Assembly (NCBI GenBank): GCA_013214025.1
Contig: JABSRN010000164.1
Span: forward strand, 85,472 to 149,471
Length of the DNA stretch: 64,000 nucleotides
Direction: 5' to 3'
From: Polyangiaceae bacterium
GTDB lineage: Bacteria; Myxococcota_A; Polyangia; Polyangiales; Polyangiaceae
The position numbers and the translations under genes are program-made. Below are positions 17,234 through 26,904 of the stretch, in pieces. Numbering within the stretch: the first letter of the stretch is position 1; every line of letters starts with the position of its first letter. Under the pieces are notes generated by a model that saw only the letters and a program-made list of their open reading frames with translations, did not search any database and was not told the origin of the DNA.

Positions 17234-18499
17234 ATGACGACGTCGAGCTCCTCCGCTGCGGTCACCCCCCGACGCATTCTCGTCGCGAACACCGTCGCGT
17301 TCACGATGTGTTTTGCGGTGTGGATGATGTACGGCGCGTTGATCAAGTCCCTCGTGGAGAGCGGTCAGTACGATTGGGATGGCTCTGACATTGGACTGCT
17401 GCTCGCCACACCGATCCTGACGGGCTCCCTGTTGCGGCTACCGGTGGGCGTATTGACCGATCGATTCGGCGGACGCCCTGTGTTCACTGGCGTCCTGCTT
17501 GTGACGGCCGCCGGTGTGCTCTCGGTGTCCCAGGCCGATAGCCTCGCCGGCTTCCTCGCCGCGGGACTGTTCTTCGGCATTGCTGGCGCGTCTTTCGCCG
17601 TGGGCGTCGCCTTCACTTCGGTTTGGTTCGACAAGAAGAAACAGGGCACCGCTCTCGGGGTCTTCGGCATGGGCAACGCCGGCGCGTCGGTCACCTTGCT
17701 CGGCGCCCCCTCCTTGCTCGGATGGCTGACGGACGGTGGCGCCAATCCCGAAGGCTGGCGCACCCTGCCCCTAGTCTACGCCGCGCTGACGACCCTCACC
17801 GCGCTTGGTTTCTGGCTGAGCACCGAGAACAAGTTGGCGGGCGAGTCCGCAAAGAAGACCATCGGCGAGCGCCTCTCCGCTTTGAAGCGACTGCAGGTTT
17901 GGCGCTTCGGTATGTACTACTTTCTTGTCTTCGGTGGCTTCGTCGCGCTCAGCGGCTGGTTGGTCAGCTACTACGTCGATGTGTACGGGCTATCGCTCCC
18001 AACAGCCGGTACACTGGCGGCACTCTTCGCACTGCCGTCCGCGATCATTCGGGCCGCAGGCGGGGTGTTGAGCGACAAGTACGGGGCGCGCGCCGTCATG
18101 TACGCGGTGCTCGGGAGCTGCGTGTTTGGCTTTACGGCGCTCTGTGTGCCACTGGGGCTGCTGCCCTTCGCCATTGTCGTCACCGCACTTGGCGCCGTCA
18201 TGGGCATCGGCATGGCCGCCGTGTACAAGCACATTCCTAGCTACTTCCCGGACGAGGTGGGCGTCGTCGGCGGCATCGTCGGCGTCGTCGGCGGACTCGG
18301 CGGTTTCGTCTGTCCCATCGTGTTTGGGGCCATGTTGTCAGCAAGTAAATCACCGAGCCTGCCGGTCGGTAATCCCCAAGGCTGCTTCCTGTTCCTCGCA
18401 GTGCTCTCCGGAGTCGCCCTCACTTGGATGCACTTCGCAATCAGGCGAATGGAGCTCGGTCGCGCCACCCCAGTGCCCAAGGGCATCGCCATCCCCTGA
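17234..18499 (+). CDS. NarK/NasA-type nitrate/nitrite transporter (MFS)
   Basis: 421 residues with about 12 hydrophobic segments. Family markers are visible: SLLRLPVGVLTDRFGGR with the TM2 arginine that contacts substrate in NarK, ALGVFGMGNAGAS in TM5 and VVGGIVGVVGGLGGFVCP in the second nitrate-signature position. It should move nitrate or nitrite across the inner membrane by symport or exchange. No nitrate or nitrite reductase gene is within the window, so it acts either with distant enzymes or on another anion. The long leader upstream contains a stem-loop. Confidence 0.87.
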   Translation: MTTSSSSAAVTPRRILVANTVAFTMCFAVWMMYGALIKSLVESGQYDWDGSDIGLLLATPILTGSLLRLPVGVLTDRFGGRPVFTGVLLVTAAGVLSVSQADSLAGFLAAGLFFGIAGASFAVGVAFTSVWFDKKKQGTALGVFGMGNAGASVTLLGAPSLLGWLTDGGANPEGWRTLPLVYAALTTLTALGFWLSTENKLAGESAKKTIGERLSALKRLQVWRFGMYYFLVFGGFVALSGWLVSYYVDVYGLSLPTAGTLAALFALPSAIIRAAGGVLSDKYGARAVMYAVLGSCVFGFTALCVPLGLLPFAIVVTALGAVMGIGMAAVYKHIPSYFPDEVGVVGGIVGVVGGLGGFVCPIVFGAMLSASKSPSLPVGNPQGCFLFLAVLSGVALTWMHFAIRRMELGRATPVPKGIAIP

Positions 18500-18684
18500 T
18501 ACCCTCGACAGCTCGCTAGTCCTAGCCGAAGGACAGAGCCGACCGCCGTCACCCATCAGCAGACCGCGCGACAGGCCTCAGAGCCGAAGGCATTCTGCGG
18601 CCATTCTAGCGCCAAAGAGGCCGAGCATATCCGGAGGGTACAAGCCCGCTTGCGGATCGGGTGGTCTTCGGAGACGCTCTCAGT

Positions 18685-19587
18685 ATGCGTCCTCTGCCAT
18701 CCGGACTTCACGGGCACCGTTTCCGATCCTCGGTTGGCGAGAGTTACTACGTGGAAGGCGGCGACTCTATCGACGGCCCCCCCTTGGTGTTTCTCCACAG
18801 CGGCTCAACAGACGGACACATCTGGCACCGCATGCTTCGGCGCATGAAGGGCAGCCATCGCGTGTATGCCTTGGATTGGTTCGGCTTCGGACAATCCTTC
18901 AAGCCCCGGCGCGACTACGATCTCGCCTTGTACACGGAACAGCTGGGAAGTTTTCTGGCTCACAAGGATCTAAAAAACCCGATCTTGGTCGGCGTCAGCA
19001 TCGGCGCCGCCGTCGCGCTGGAATATGCCCAACAGCATCCGGACAAGGTAGGCGGCATCGTACTGGTGAATCTCTGCGGAGGTCGCGCCATGCTTCGTGC
19101 GAGTCTTGGGCTGAGCTTTTCGTCGAGTCGTTGGCGTAAACTTCCGAGCATCGCCACATTCTTTCTGACAGGCCAGATCAGCCCGATTGCCCACCGAGTC
19201 GTCCGACGTGCCTTCGGGCAAGAGCCGCCGCCAGATCTCTTGTACCGCCATCTTCGGCAGCTCCAACGCCAAAGCTGGCACGCCCGTTCGCGTTGGCGGT
19301 TAATGAGCGGCCTGTCGAGTTTCGACAAATTCATGCCACCGTTCAGCTCCCCCAAAAACCTGCCGCCCGTCTGGGTGATATGGGGAGCCAACAACCGTGT
19401 ACTAGACGTCAGCTTTTCTCATCGAGTCGCCGGTAGCCTGCCGCAGTGTCAACCGGTGCTCTTCCCAAGCGGCGGGCACTTGCTCATGCATGAACAAGCC
19501 GCGCGCCTCGAACGCGAGCTACGCGACGCACTGGAAACGCTCGATCGCCCAATTGAGCAGATCCGCGACCCGACCTCAGACAGCTAA
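18685..19587 (+). CDS. Alpha/beta hydrolase
   Basis: About 300 residues from the ATG at 18685 (a GTG at 18661 is also in frame). The fold markers are VFLHSGSTDGHIWHRML (oxyanion region), ALDWFGFGQS, the nucleophile elbow GVSIGA with Ser, and SGGHLLMHE with the catalytic His. The acid is probably the Asp in VIWGANNRVLDVS. It resembles the haloalkane dehalogenase/epoxide hydrolase/esterase group, but the substrate is not determinable. Its stop overlaps that of the convergent P450 gene by four bases. Confidence 0.85.
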   Translation: MRPLPSGLHGHRFRSSVGESYYVEGGDSIDGPPLVFLHSGSTDGHIWHRMLRRMKGSHRVYALDWFGFGQSFKPRRDYDLALYTEQLGSFLAHKDLKNPILVGVSIGAAVALEYAQQHPDKVGGIVLVNLCGGRAMLRASLGLSFSSSRWRKLPSIATFFLTGQISPIAHRVVRRAFGQEPPPDLLYRHLRQLQRQSWHARSRWRLMSGLSSFDKFMPPFSSPKNLPPVWVIWGANNRVLDVSFSHRVAGSLPQCQPVLFPSGGHLLMHEQAARLERELRDALETLDRPIEQIRDPTSDS

Positions 19588-20927
19588 CGAACGATTCGAA
19601 CGGTGGCGCTCTTAGGGACGGTTATGACCGGGTAGTAGCTGGGTTCCGGCACAGGTCCGGCCGGAGCCAAGTGCAGGCCGGCGGCGTGAAACCGACGAGC
19701 GAGAGAAACGATGAACTGCGTGCCTTCGGCTACAGCGAGATGATAGCCCAGGCAATAGTGCGGCCCTCCGCCGAACTGGCACGCCTCCGTCTTCGACGGC
19801 GCTCGCTTGCGTCCTTCGGTGCCCATCCATCGGTCCGGTAGGAAGGCTCGCGGGCTTTCGTGAATACTCGCATCCAGAGAGGCGTTGACGATGCTGCAAG
19901 CCAATACGGCCCCCGGAGCGAAACGGTGACCGTGAAAACTGACCTCCCGAATTACGGTTCGAGTCTCGATCGTCACCGGCGGATAGAGCCGCACCGCTTC
20001 GCGAAAGAGCGCTTCGGCAAACGGATACGACGCCAATCCAGAAACAGTGACTAGCTGCTCCGGGAGCGATGCATGCGCCTCTTCAACGACGCGTTCCCAC
20101 ATCGCCGGGTTGTCCGCCAGATGAAGGAACACCCAGCCTAAGGTGGACGCAGTCGTCTCGTGCCCGGCCAGCACGAGAAGACGCAGATTGTCGAGCAGAG
20201 CCGCGTCATCGACGGCTCGGGCGTCCTCGTCCTTGCCGTGCGCCATGGCCCCGAGCAAGCACGACTCATCGCCCTCTGCCCGAACGCGTTGAATTTCCGC
20301 CGCTAGGCGTTCGTCCAACCACGAACGGGCACGAACCGCGAACCAACCCGGCGAACCCGGAAGATTCGTAGGACTCCCCATGGAACCGAGCAGCAGCATT
20401 CGGAAGCGGCTACGCCATTGGCTGAGCTCTCCCGGAATGACACCGATAACGCGACAGATGGCGTCGAAAACCGCGTCACTGCACAGGTCTTTGAGATCCA
20501 TGCTGTCGAGCTTCGACCACGCCTCGATATGTTCATCAAATACGGCAGAGGTCGTCTTGAGAACCGCCGCGCGGTCCAAACCACCGGGGGTAAAGTTGGC
20601 ACTGACCGCTCCACGAGATTTGCGGTGCGCCGGACCATCCAACACGATCATGGCGTTCTTCCCTAGAGTGCCGTGACATCGCTCGAGCAGATCGATGGAA
20701 CTCGTATCCTTGTTGCCAATGATTTCCAGGGACTCTATGCCCTGAACGAACACGCCCACCGCGCCGAAGCCGAGGTTTCCGCGAAACAGCGGCCCAAATT
20801 TGGCGTGATTCTCGTCACACCAATCGGGAAGACGCTTTCGCATCTGCGGAAGATGACCAAAGAACGGGACTGCTCCCGGCACAAGCGGGATCGAGGAAGT
20901 GTCAGTAGGCGATTCAGATTGAGTCAT
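19584..20927 (-). CDS. Cytochrome P450
   Basis: About 447 residues from the ATG at 20927; an upstream in-frame start at 20987 would add an unstructured tail. All P450 landmarks are present: the proline-rich N-terminal start (IPLVPGAVPFFGHL), the I-helix oxygen-binding motif AGHETT, ExxR in FREAVRLYPP and the heme loop FGGGPHYCLGYHLA with the axial Cys. No membrane anchor is seen, so it should be a soluble monooxygenase needing separate redox partners, none of which is encoded nearby. It is divergent from the RND exporter and convergent with the alpha/beta hydrolase, a grouping that suggests a small oxidised-lipid or secondary-metabolite pathway. Confidence 0.93.
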   Translation of the reverse strand: MTQSESPTDTSSIPLVPGAVPFFGHLPQMRKRLPDWCDENHAKFGPLFRGNLGFGAVGVFVQGIESLEIIGNKDTSSIDLLERCHGTLGKNAMIVLDGPAHRKSRGAVSANFTPGGLDRAAVLKTTSAVFDEHIEAWSKLDSMDLKDLCSDAVFDAICRVIGVIPGELSQWRSRFRMLLLGSMGSPTNLPGSPGWFAVRARSWLDERLAAEIQRVRAEGDESCLLGAMAHGKDEDARAVDDAALLDNLRLLVLAGHETTASTLGWVFLHLADNPAMWERVVEEAHASLPEQLVTVSGLASYPFAEALFREAVRLYPPVTIETRTVIREVSFHGHRFAPGAVLACSIVNASLDASIHESPRAFLPDRWMGTEGRKRAPSKTEACQFGGGPHYCLGYHLAVAEGTQFIVSLARRFHAAGLHLAPAGPVPEPSYYPVITVPKSATVRIVR

Positions 20928-21119
20928 CGATGTCGCGGAGGAAGAAGGCTGCTGTCCTCGGTACTGCGCCCCACGCGCGCCGTCCAATTCTGAGCGTTCC
21001 CCCAGCCAAAGATGGCACTTTTTCGGTCAAAAGGTCGCTGGGATACCGCCCCCCATTGTGCGACGCGTCGCGGCTTTCCGATTTCCTGTCGCTGGGCTGG
21101 GCACTAGGGTGCGCCCACC

Positions 21120-23675
21120 ATGTCCCCCCCCAATGATATCAGCGCCGACCACGAGCCCGAGAATCGCTGGTTCCGTGCCTGGGGCGTCTGGGTCCTGAAC
21201 CATCGTGCCATTGTGGTCCTGGTGAACCTGTTGATCACGGGAGGCCTATTAGCCGCCATTGTCACGTCCCTGCGAGGCGACTTCAGCAGCGAGCCGTTCT
21301 TGCCAAAGAACTCGTCCGCGGCGGTACTGAACGATCAATTCAAGAACGATTTTGGGCACGACACCTATTCGATGATTCTGGTCGAGGGCGACGTTTACTC
21401 CCTCGACTATCTGAAACGCCTCAAGGCATTGCACGACGACATCCGGCGCATCAATGTCGAGATCAAGAGCCTCGGCTATCAACATTGGGACCCCACTACC
21501 CAAACGCCGCTGCCCGGACCCGAGGGTTCAGAGCCCACACTCTCTGCCGATACCAACCCAGACTTCGGCGACTTCGGCGACTTCGAAGCAACGGACGGTG
21601 ACTGGGCGGCCGAATCCGGCGGCTCTGTTTTTCGCGAAGTGACCTCGCTCATCAACGCGCGCCAGACCCGCGGTACCGAGAACGGAATCGTCGTCGAGGG
21701 CCTACTCGACCAGTGGCCCCAAGAAAAGGATCTAGCCGCTTTGCGACAGCGTGTGATCCACGACAAGAGCCTACTGGGCCGCGTCGTCGGCACCGGCGGC
21801 CAACACAGTCTGATCTTGGCCCGGACTGACCACATGCACGACTCGGAATTCACCGTGCTCGCCGACGCCATCATGGCTACCGCAGAAAAGCATGACCGGG
21901 ACGACTTTCGGGTCAGCGTCGGCGGCGTGCCCGCGCTGTTCGCGAGCCTTGAACGTATCCTAGTGGTCGATACTGGTGCCCTCTTTGCTGCCGCGTTGAT
22001 CGTGATGATGCTCGTGCTCGCGTTCGTATTTCGAAGCCCCGTCGGTTTGATTGGCCCCGCGGTAGCCGTCATATTCAGTGCGATCTGGAGCATGGGTTTC
22101 GCAGCATTGCTGGACCGCCCCGTCACTCAGGTCACCATGATTATCCCGGCCTTTCTGATCTGTGTCGGAGTCGGCGATGCCGTGCATATTCAAAGCGCCT
22201 ATCGGGACAAGCTACGTGCTGGCGTGGAGCGGAAAGAAGCGGTGGTCGCAGCCATGGCGATTACGGGCATGCCGGTCCTGCTGACATCCATGACCACCGC
22301 CTTCGGCTTGTTGAGTTTCCTCTCTGCGGACACCTCCGGCATCATGGATATGGGGCTGCTCGGTGCCCTCGGCGTCATGGCCGCCATGCTCCAATGCCTC
22401 ACCGTCCTGCCAGTCTTCCTCAGCTGGAACCGAGGCGGAACGTTTGGCGCCCTCAATCAGCGTCAAGGGGGCCCGATGGACCGGGCGCTGTCCCTCTGCA
22501 ATTCCGTGTCCGGCACGCCACGGCGGGCCCGAATGGTACTAGCGATGGCGTCCGTGCTCGCTGTGGGCTCGGGACTATTCGCCTCGCAGATCTATGTCAG
22601 CCACGACGACATGCGCGTCTTCGACAAAGAGGCGCCCACACGTCGTGTACTCGAAACCGTTAACGAATTTATCGGCGGTGGTGGGGATTGCGCACTGTAT
22701 ATCCAAGCTCACGACGGTAAGACGGTCGCCGACAAAGAGCTCATGGACGCCCTGATGAAACTAGAGACTCACATCATGAGTTATCGGGATCCTAAGACGG
22801 ACGTCGCCGTCATTCGTAACGTAAACGGCATTCTCGACGTGGTCCGCGAAACAAATCGCGCTCTGCACGGTGGTAACCCGGCGTTTTACGCTGTGCCGAA
22901 GACCCAACGGGCGCTTTCGGATATTTTCACGGTGTTCGAAAGCTCCGCGCCGGATCAACTCAAGAGCACCGCCACTGTCGACATGAGCCGAGCTGCCGTG
23001 TTGATTCGCACCAACTGGCTCGACTCCCGAAGTTACGAGCCGCTGCTTGAGCACATTCGGGAAGGCATTCGGATCCATATTGGCGGCATCGCCGACGTTC
23101 AGGTCAGCGGCACGGGTTCCCAGTGGGTGGAGATCACGAACAATACGATCATCAATCTATTGCGCAGTTTCTCGATCGCATTTGCGTCCATCACACTGTT
23201 CATGATCTTCCTGCTCAAGAGCGTCAAATTGGGCACCATCGCCATGTTGCCCAACCTATTGCCCATCCTCGGGCTGTTGGGGATAATGGGAGCCGCAGGT
23301 ATCTGGCTCGACTACAGCAACGCTCTCATCGCCTCGATCACCCTGGGAATCGTGGTAGACGACACGATTCATTTTCTGCACCACTTCCGGATCAAAATGG
23401 AAGAATCTGGGAACGTTGATGCCGCCATTGCCCACGCCTATTCCTATAGTGGCCGCGCCATGGTCATCACGAGCATTGTGCTGGTAGGCGGCTTTTCGAC
23501 CTTCCTACTGGGCGAGCTGAGCACGATTCGCCACTTCGGCGTGCTGGTGGCCTCCACCGTGTTCATGGCGCTGTTCGTCGATCTCGTGTTGACCCCCGCC
23601 CTCCTACGGGTCGTGTACGGCGGCGCCACCTCCCCTTCTGTTTCGGCCGACGCCGACGCGTCCGCCCTCGCCTGA
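21120..23675 (+). CDS. RND-superfamily exporter (MMPL/SSD type)
   Basis: 851 residues. The topology is that of the MMPL/sterol-sensing RND branch: one N-terminal membrane helix (IVVLVNLLITGGLLAAIVTSL), a large periplasmic loop, five or six helices (from LFAAALIVMMLVLAFVF), then the pattern again (MVLAMASVLAVGSGLFA, second loop, helices from FASITLFMIFLLKS). Each half has a GVGDAVHI or GIVVDDTIHFLHHF motif in the membrane, where acidic residues carry the proton relay. It probably exports a lipid or hydrophobic product. It is divergent from the P450 gene across a gap of about 190 bases that must hold both promoters. A Glu/Asp-rich insertion near residue 140 in the first loop is unusual. Confidence 0.88.
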   Translation: MSPPNDISADHEPENRWFRAWGVWVLNHRAIVVLVNLLITGGLLAAIVTSLRGDFSSEPFLPKNSSAAVLNDQFKNDFGHDTYSMILVEGDVYSLDYLKRLKALHDDIRRINVEIKSLGYQHWDPTTQTPLPGPEGSEPTLSADTNPDFGDFGDFEATDGDWAAESGGSVFREVTSLINARQTRGTENGIVVEGLLDQWPQEKDLAALRQRVIHDKSLLGRVVGTGGQHSLILARTDHMHDSEFTVLADAIMATAEKHDRDDFRVSVGGVPALFASLERILVVDTGALFAAALIVMMLVLAFVFRSPVGLIGPAVAVIFSAIWSMGFAALLDRPVTQVTMIIPAFLICVGVGDAVHIQSAYRDKLRAGVERKEAVVAAMAITGMPVLLTSMTTAFGLLSFLSADTSGIMDMGLLGALGVMAAMLQCLTVLPVFLSWNRGGTFGALNQRQGGPMDRALSLCNSVSGTPRRARMVLAMASVLAVGSGLFASQIYVSHDDMRVFDKEAPTRRVLETVNEFIGGGGDCALYIQAHDGKTVADKELMDALMKLETHIMSYRDPKTDVAVIRNVNGILDVVRETNRALHGGNPAFYAVPKTQRALSDIFTVFESSAPDQLKSTATVDMSRAAVLIRTNWLDSRSYEPLLEHIREGIRIHIGGIADVQVSGTGSQWVEITNNTIINLLRSFSIAFASITLFMIFLLKSVKLGTIAMLPNLLPILGLLGIMGAAGIWLDYSNALIASITLGIVVDDTIHFLHHFRIKMEESGNVDAAIAHAYSYSGRAMVITSIVLVGGFSTFLLGELSTIRHFGVLVASTVFMALFVDLVLTPALLRVVYGGATSPSVSADADASALA

Positions 23676-23784
23676 GGGACCAAGGCGCCCAGTCACTTCG
23701 ACGAGCCCCCTCGCCTACGCCAATCCCTCCCTTGAAACAGGAAGCTGACAGCGTGTTGAGTCTTGGCCTAAGCTAGCCGTCACC

Positions 23785-24120
23785 TTGTCGCCCCGTTTAC
23801 GCTCTCTGTGCCAGTCATTGCTGGTACTCAATGTCAGCTATTGCAGCCTCGCCCTAATGGTGGATGAGCTCCCAGGCTGGAAGATGTTCGAGAGCGTGGA
23901 GAAGCTCGACTACGCCTTCGTCGATCGGGCGGGCCGGGCCATTGATCTGCATGAGGTGCTGCCTCAGCGCGCCCACCTAATTGACCACCGACAACTGCGG
24001 CGCATCGCCCACTGGTATTGCGGACGCTACGCCGACCACGGCCCGTTCCACTACACCGAAGGGGACGCCCCACCTCAAGCTCTTGTCGCCCCTGAGTGCC
24101 AGATTCATGATTCTCGCTAG
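23785..24120 (+). CDS. Small protein paired with a membrane protein
   Basis: 111 residues from a TTG start. It begins with a moderately hydrophobic segment (LCQSLLVLNVSYCSLALMV). It continues with ELPGWKMFESVEKLDYAFVDRAGRAIDL and RRIAHWYCGRY, which resembles short proteins encoded next to HTTM/DoxX-like membrane proteins in myxobacteria. The function is unknown. Its last 14 bases overlap the likely ATG of the next gene, so the two are probably translationally coupled and may act as a complex. Confidence 0.6.
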   Translation: MSPRLRSLCQSLLVLNVSYCSLALMVDELPGWKMFESVEKLDYAFVDRAGRAIDLHEVLPQRAHLIDHRQLRRIAHWYCGRYADHGPFHYTEGDAPPQALVAPECQIHDSR

Positions 24121-24886
24121 GCCCTTTCCGACGAATGGCCGGAGCGACCCACGTGCCGTCTCAGCCTGCTTGAAGCTGCTGGGTCTCGCCTTACTGGTGC
24201 GCGTGGTCAGCGATATCAGCGGGGGGCTGTTACTCGTGCACTCTGGGGACTACTTCCCGTGGCGACACCTCCCCGGAGTGCCGCTGTATTCAGCCACTTG
24301 GCTACAACTCGAGTGGACCCTCTCGGTGGCTTGCGCCCTCATGCTGTTGAGCGGGAGGTGGACGGCACTGGCGCTGCGGATGGGTATGGTGCTCGCGCTG
24401 GTCTCGCTATCCCAACGCTTCGCCAATCACCGCGTGTTGCTTTTTCTGCTGTTCCTCTTCCTCAGCTTGGACCCGCCAACACTCAAGAGCTACTGGCCCA
24501 CCGGGCCGGCCAGGGTCTCTCCCGCGCTAGGATTGGTGAGAGCCCAACTGGTGATCGTTTACTGGTTTTCGGCTGCTAACAAATGCGCGCATGGCTTCTT
24601 GGACGGGCAAAGTTTGGTGCACTTGCTCGGAACATCTCGAGACGTGGCTCTCTGTCTAGCCATCGCGGCTGTGGCCGTCGAGTTGGCACTCCCGCTGCTT
24701 CTCTGGCTCTGCCCCCGGCTCGGCATTGTGATCGCGCTCGGCTTGCACACCAGCTTTGCAGTGGCGCTGCCAGGGCTCTGGACATTCAGCGTACTGATGA
24801 TGTCCATGGCTGTGCTTTTTTATCCGCCCCGCACCCACTCTGTCGGGGCGAAGTCAATTGATAGCGATGACTTAGAGCCGGACTGA
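24107..24886 (+). CDS. Multi-pass membrane protein (HTTM/vitamin K carboxylase-like)
   Basis: About 259 residues from the ATG at 24107; the open frame extends upstream to 23981 but that part is out-of-frame reading of the preceding gene. Six to eight hydrophobic helices are seen. The motifs HSGDYFPWRHLPGVPLYS, SQRFANHRVLLFLLFLFLSL and LVRAQLVIVYWFSAANK match the horizontally transferred transmembrane domain (HTTM) family related to vitamin K-dependent gamma-carboxylase. No catalytic function is established for most such proteins. Start choice rests on the 14-base overlap with the upstream gene. Confidence 0.75.
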   Translation: MILARPFPTNGRSDPRAVSACLKLLGLALLVRVVSDISGGLLLVHSGDYFPWRHLPGVPLYSATWLQLEWTLSVACALMLLSGRWTALALRMGMVLALVSLSQRFANHRVLLFLLFLFLSLDPPTLKSYWPTGPARVSPALGLVRAQLVIVYWFSAANKCAHGFLDGQSLVHLLGTSRDVALCLAIAAVAVELALPLLLWLCPRLGIVIALGLHTSFAVALPGLWTFSVLMMSMAVLFYPPRTHSVGAKSIDSDDLEPD

Positions 24887-24929
24887 AGCGTGCATTGACG
24901 TCTGCCAAACGATGCGTCATTCCAGATTC

Positions 24930-25571
24930 ATGAAAACCCTTCACCTGCTTGGCGTGCTCGGAATCGTTTCCTGCTCGGCAGGTGAAGACGGCAGCGGCAG
25001 CCCGGCCCGGGATGCCAGCAGCGATACGTCAGCGAATGCCAGCAGCGGCGGTGTCACGTTAGGCTCAGGAGACGTAGCCGCGACATCTGGAGGGACTGCT
25101 TCCAGTGGCGGCGGCACCAATTCTGGCACTGGTGGCGCGAACAACCCTGCCGGCGGTGCCGGCGGGCAGAATTCGGGCAAGCCCGCTGATGCCGGAGGGA
25201 AAACCGATTCTGGAAAGTCCGACGTCGCCAAGCCAGACGGCGGAAAACCCGACTTCGGCGAGGAATGCAAAGTCGCCGCCGACTGTAGGCTGGTCAGCGA
25301 CTGCTGCGGTCTCTGCATCGGCATTCCGAAGGACGACCTCGCGTTGTCGTGTTTGCTTCCCTGTAGCGAGTTGAGCCGTGACGGCTGCGCGGAACGGGGT
25401 ATCGAGACGGCTCAGTGCATCAACGGAAACTGCTCCGCTCAAGTCGATTGTGAGCAGAGCCCAGTCATGTGCGACATGATCATGAATTGCCCCGACGGAC
25501 TGGTGCCCACCGTTATCGGCGATTGTTTCGGGCGTCTGTGTGTGGAGCCCGTTCAATGCGCCGAAGACTGA
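24930..25571 (+). CDS. Cys-rich lipoprotein, first of a tandem pair
   Basis: About 213 residues (an ATG at 24912 would add six). A signal peptide ends LGVLGIVSC. About 85 residues of Gly/Ser/Asn/Lys-rich linker follow, then a 110-residue domain with many Cys: ADCRLVSDCCGLCIG, LPCSELSRDGCAERG, AQCINGNCSAQVDCEQ, MCDMIMNCPDGLVPTVIGDCFG and CVEPVQC. The same domain recurs in the next gene with the same spacing. It is probably disulfide-bonded and surface-exposed. No family name can be given. The linker type is common in myxobacterial surface lipoproteins. Confidence 0.85.
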   Translation: MKTLHLLGVLGIVSCSAGEDGSGSPARDASSDTSANASSGGVTLGSGDVAATSGGTASSGGGTNSGTGGANNPAGGAGGQNSGKPADAGGKTDSGKSDVAKPDGGKPDFGEECKVAADCRLVSDCCGLCIGIPKDDLALSCLLPCSELSRDGCAERGIETAQCINGNCSAQVDCEQSPVMCDMIMNCPDGLVPTVIGDCFGRLCVEPVQCAED

Positions 25572-25633
25572 TTTCATCCGAAACGAAGCCGGGGCATGTT
25601 GACACCGAGCGCCCCCCACAGCACACCCGACCT

Positions 25634-26200
25634 ATGAAACGCATCTGCCTCATTCTCGCCATTGGTTGCAGCTTTTTGGCGTGCACCGAGAGCGATTCGA
25701 ACAGCCACTCTGAGGGGGGCGCCGACGGTAGCGCCACTGACGGCGGCGGGCAGAACGAGTCAGGCAGCGGCGCCACCGGCTCTGGCGGCAGTTCGGCTGG
25801 CGGCAGAGCCGGTGGCGGCACGTCCTCTGGTACTGCCGGGTCGGGCACCGCGGGCAACCCATCGGGCAATACCGGCGGTACTTCGAATAACACTGGCAGC
25901 GATTGCGAACGCTCCGCCGACTGCGACCTCATCAGCGATTGCTGCGGGACTTGCGAAAGCTTCCCTGAAGGCGAAGGCGTGGCCGTCTGCATGATGGCCT
26001 GCGATGCCGGATCCGACGGCTGCGTACAGCAGGGCGTAGTGGGCGCCGTCTGCATCAATGGTTCCTGCGACACCCAAGTCAACTGTGATGAAAGCGACGT
26101 CACGTGCGACATGATGATTAGCTGCATTGCTGGACTCGTCCCCAGCGTCGTCGGCAACTGCTACGGCGATTGCGTCGTTCCGGACCGCTGCGCTCCGTGA
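25634..26200 (+). CDS. Cys-rich lipoprotein, second of a tandem pair
   Basis: 188 residues from MKRICLILAIGCSFLAC, a compact lipoprotein signal. The open frame extends upstream to 25469 but only as a shadow of the previous gene. A Gly/Ser/Thr linker is followed by the Cys domain: ADCDLISDCCGTCESFP, MMACDAGSDGCVQQG, CINGSCDTQVNCDE, TCDMMISCIAGLVPSVVGNCYG and VPDRC. It aligns along its whole C-terminal half with the preceding protein, so the pair arose by tandem duplication. Function is unknown. Confidence 0.88.
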   Translation: MKRICLILAIGCSFLACTESDSNSHSEGGADGSATDGGGQNESGSGATGSGGSSAGGRAGGGTSSGTAGSGTAGNPSGNTGGTSNNTGSDCERSADCDLISDCCGTCESFPEGEGVAVCMMACDAGSDGCVQQGVVGAVCINGSCDTQVNCDESDVTCDMMISCIAGLVPSVVGNCYGDCVVPDRCAP

Positions 26201-26286
26201 GCCGTCAAGTCCTCTGAGCCGTCGGGCCCGCGCCACGCCTCGCGAGCACGACCCAGCTCCCTCGATCTAAGCTAAAATACAGCTCC

Positions 26287-26904
26287 GTGGAAGACTTCCT
26301 CAGCATTTGTCTTGGGCTCGGCCTCGCTGCGGCAGCGGGGTTCCGCCTGTTCGTTCCTGCGTTGCTCATCGGCCTCGGGATCCGCTTTGGCCCGGAGGGC
26401 CTGAGCTCGTTAGAGAGCTTTCCGGCATGGGTCGGGAGTACACCTGCGCTGATCGCTCTCGGTGCTGCCACCAGCTTCGAAGTCGGCGCTTACTATTTTC
26501 CGTGGCTGGACAACGTTCTCGATACGATCATGAGCCCGCTCGCAGTACTGGCGGGCATATTACTGTTCGCCGGAGCGACGACGGAGATGCCGCCGATGTG
26601 GCGTTGGTCCCTCGCTATATTGGCAGGAGGCACTGCTGCCGGCTTGACCCAGAGCGCCACCGTTATCGCCCGTACGGCGAGTAGCGTCGGGACCGGTGGT
26701 CTCGCCAATTTTATTCTTGCCACGGTCGAACTCATCGCATCCATCGTATTTTCTGCCGTGGCCGCGATACTGGCCCCCACCATCCCGATACTGCTAGCGC
26801 TCGGCCTAGCCTTCGTTATCTACCAGCGAGAGCGCGCGCCCGCGCACGGCTCTACTGGGGCCGACGCAGCTCGCGGTACGGGCAACGACATGAGGACTGA
26901 GTGA
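26287..26904 (+). CDS. DUF4126 membrane protein
   Basis: 205 residues from a GTG start. The N-terminus AAAAGFRLFVPALLIGLGIRFG and the later SFEVGAYYFPWLDNVLDTIMSPLAVLAG are the DUF4126 signature. Four to five membrane helices are predicted. The role of the family is unknown. The stop overlaps the GTG of the DMT transporter gene (GTGA), so the two are co-translated. Confidence 0.85.
   Translation: MEDFLSICLGLGLAAAAGFRLFVPALLIGLGIRFGPEGLSSLESFPAWVGSTPALIALGAATSFEVGAYYFPWLDNVLDTIMSPLAVLAGILLFAGATTEMPPMWRWSLAILAGGTAAGLTQSATVIARTASSVGTGGLANFILATVELIASIVFSAVAAILAPTIPILLALGLAFVIYQRERAPAHGSTGADAARGTGNDMRTE

Noticed and set aside
18126..19139. 337-codon plus-strand frame across the transporter end and hydrolase start
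   Set aside because: It is out of frame with two well-supported genes and is Ser/Arg-rich, as expected for a shadow.
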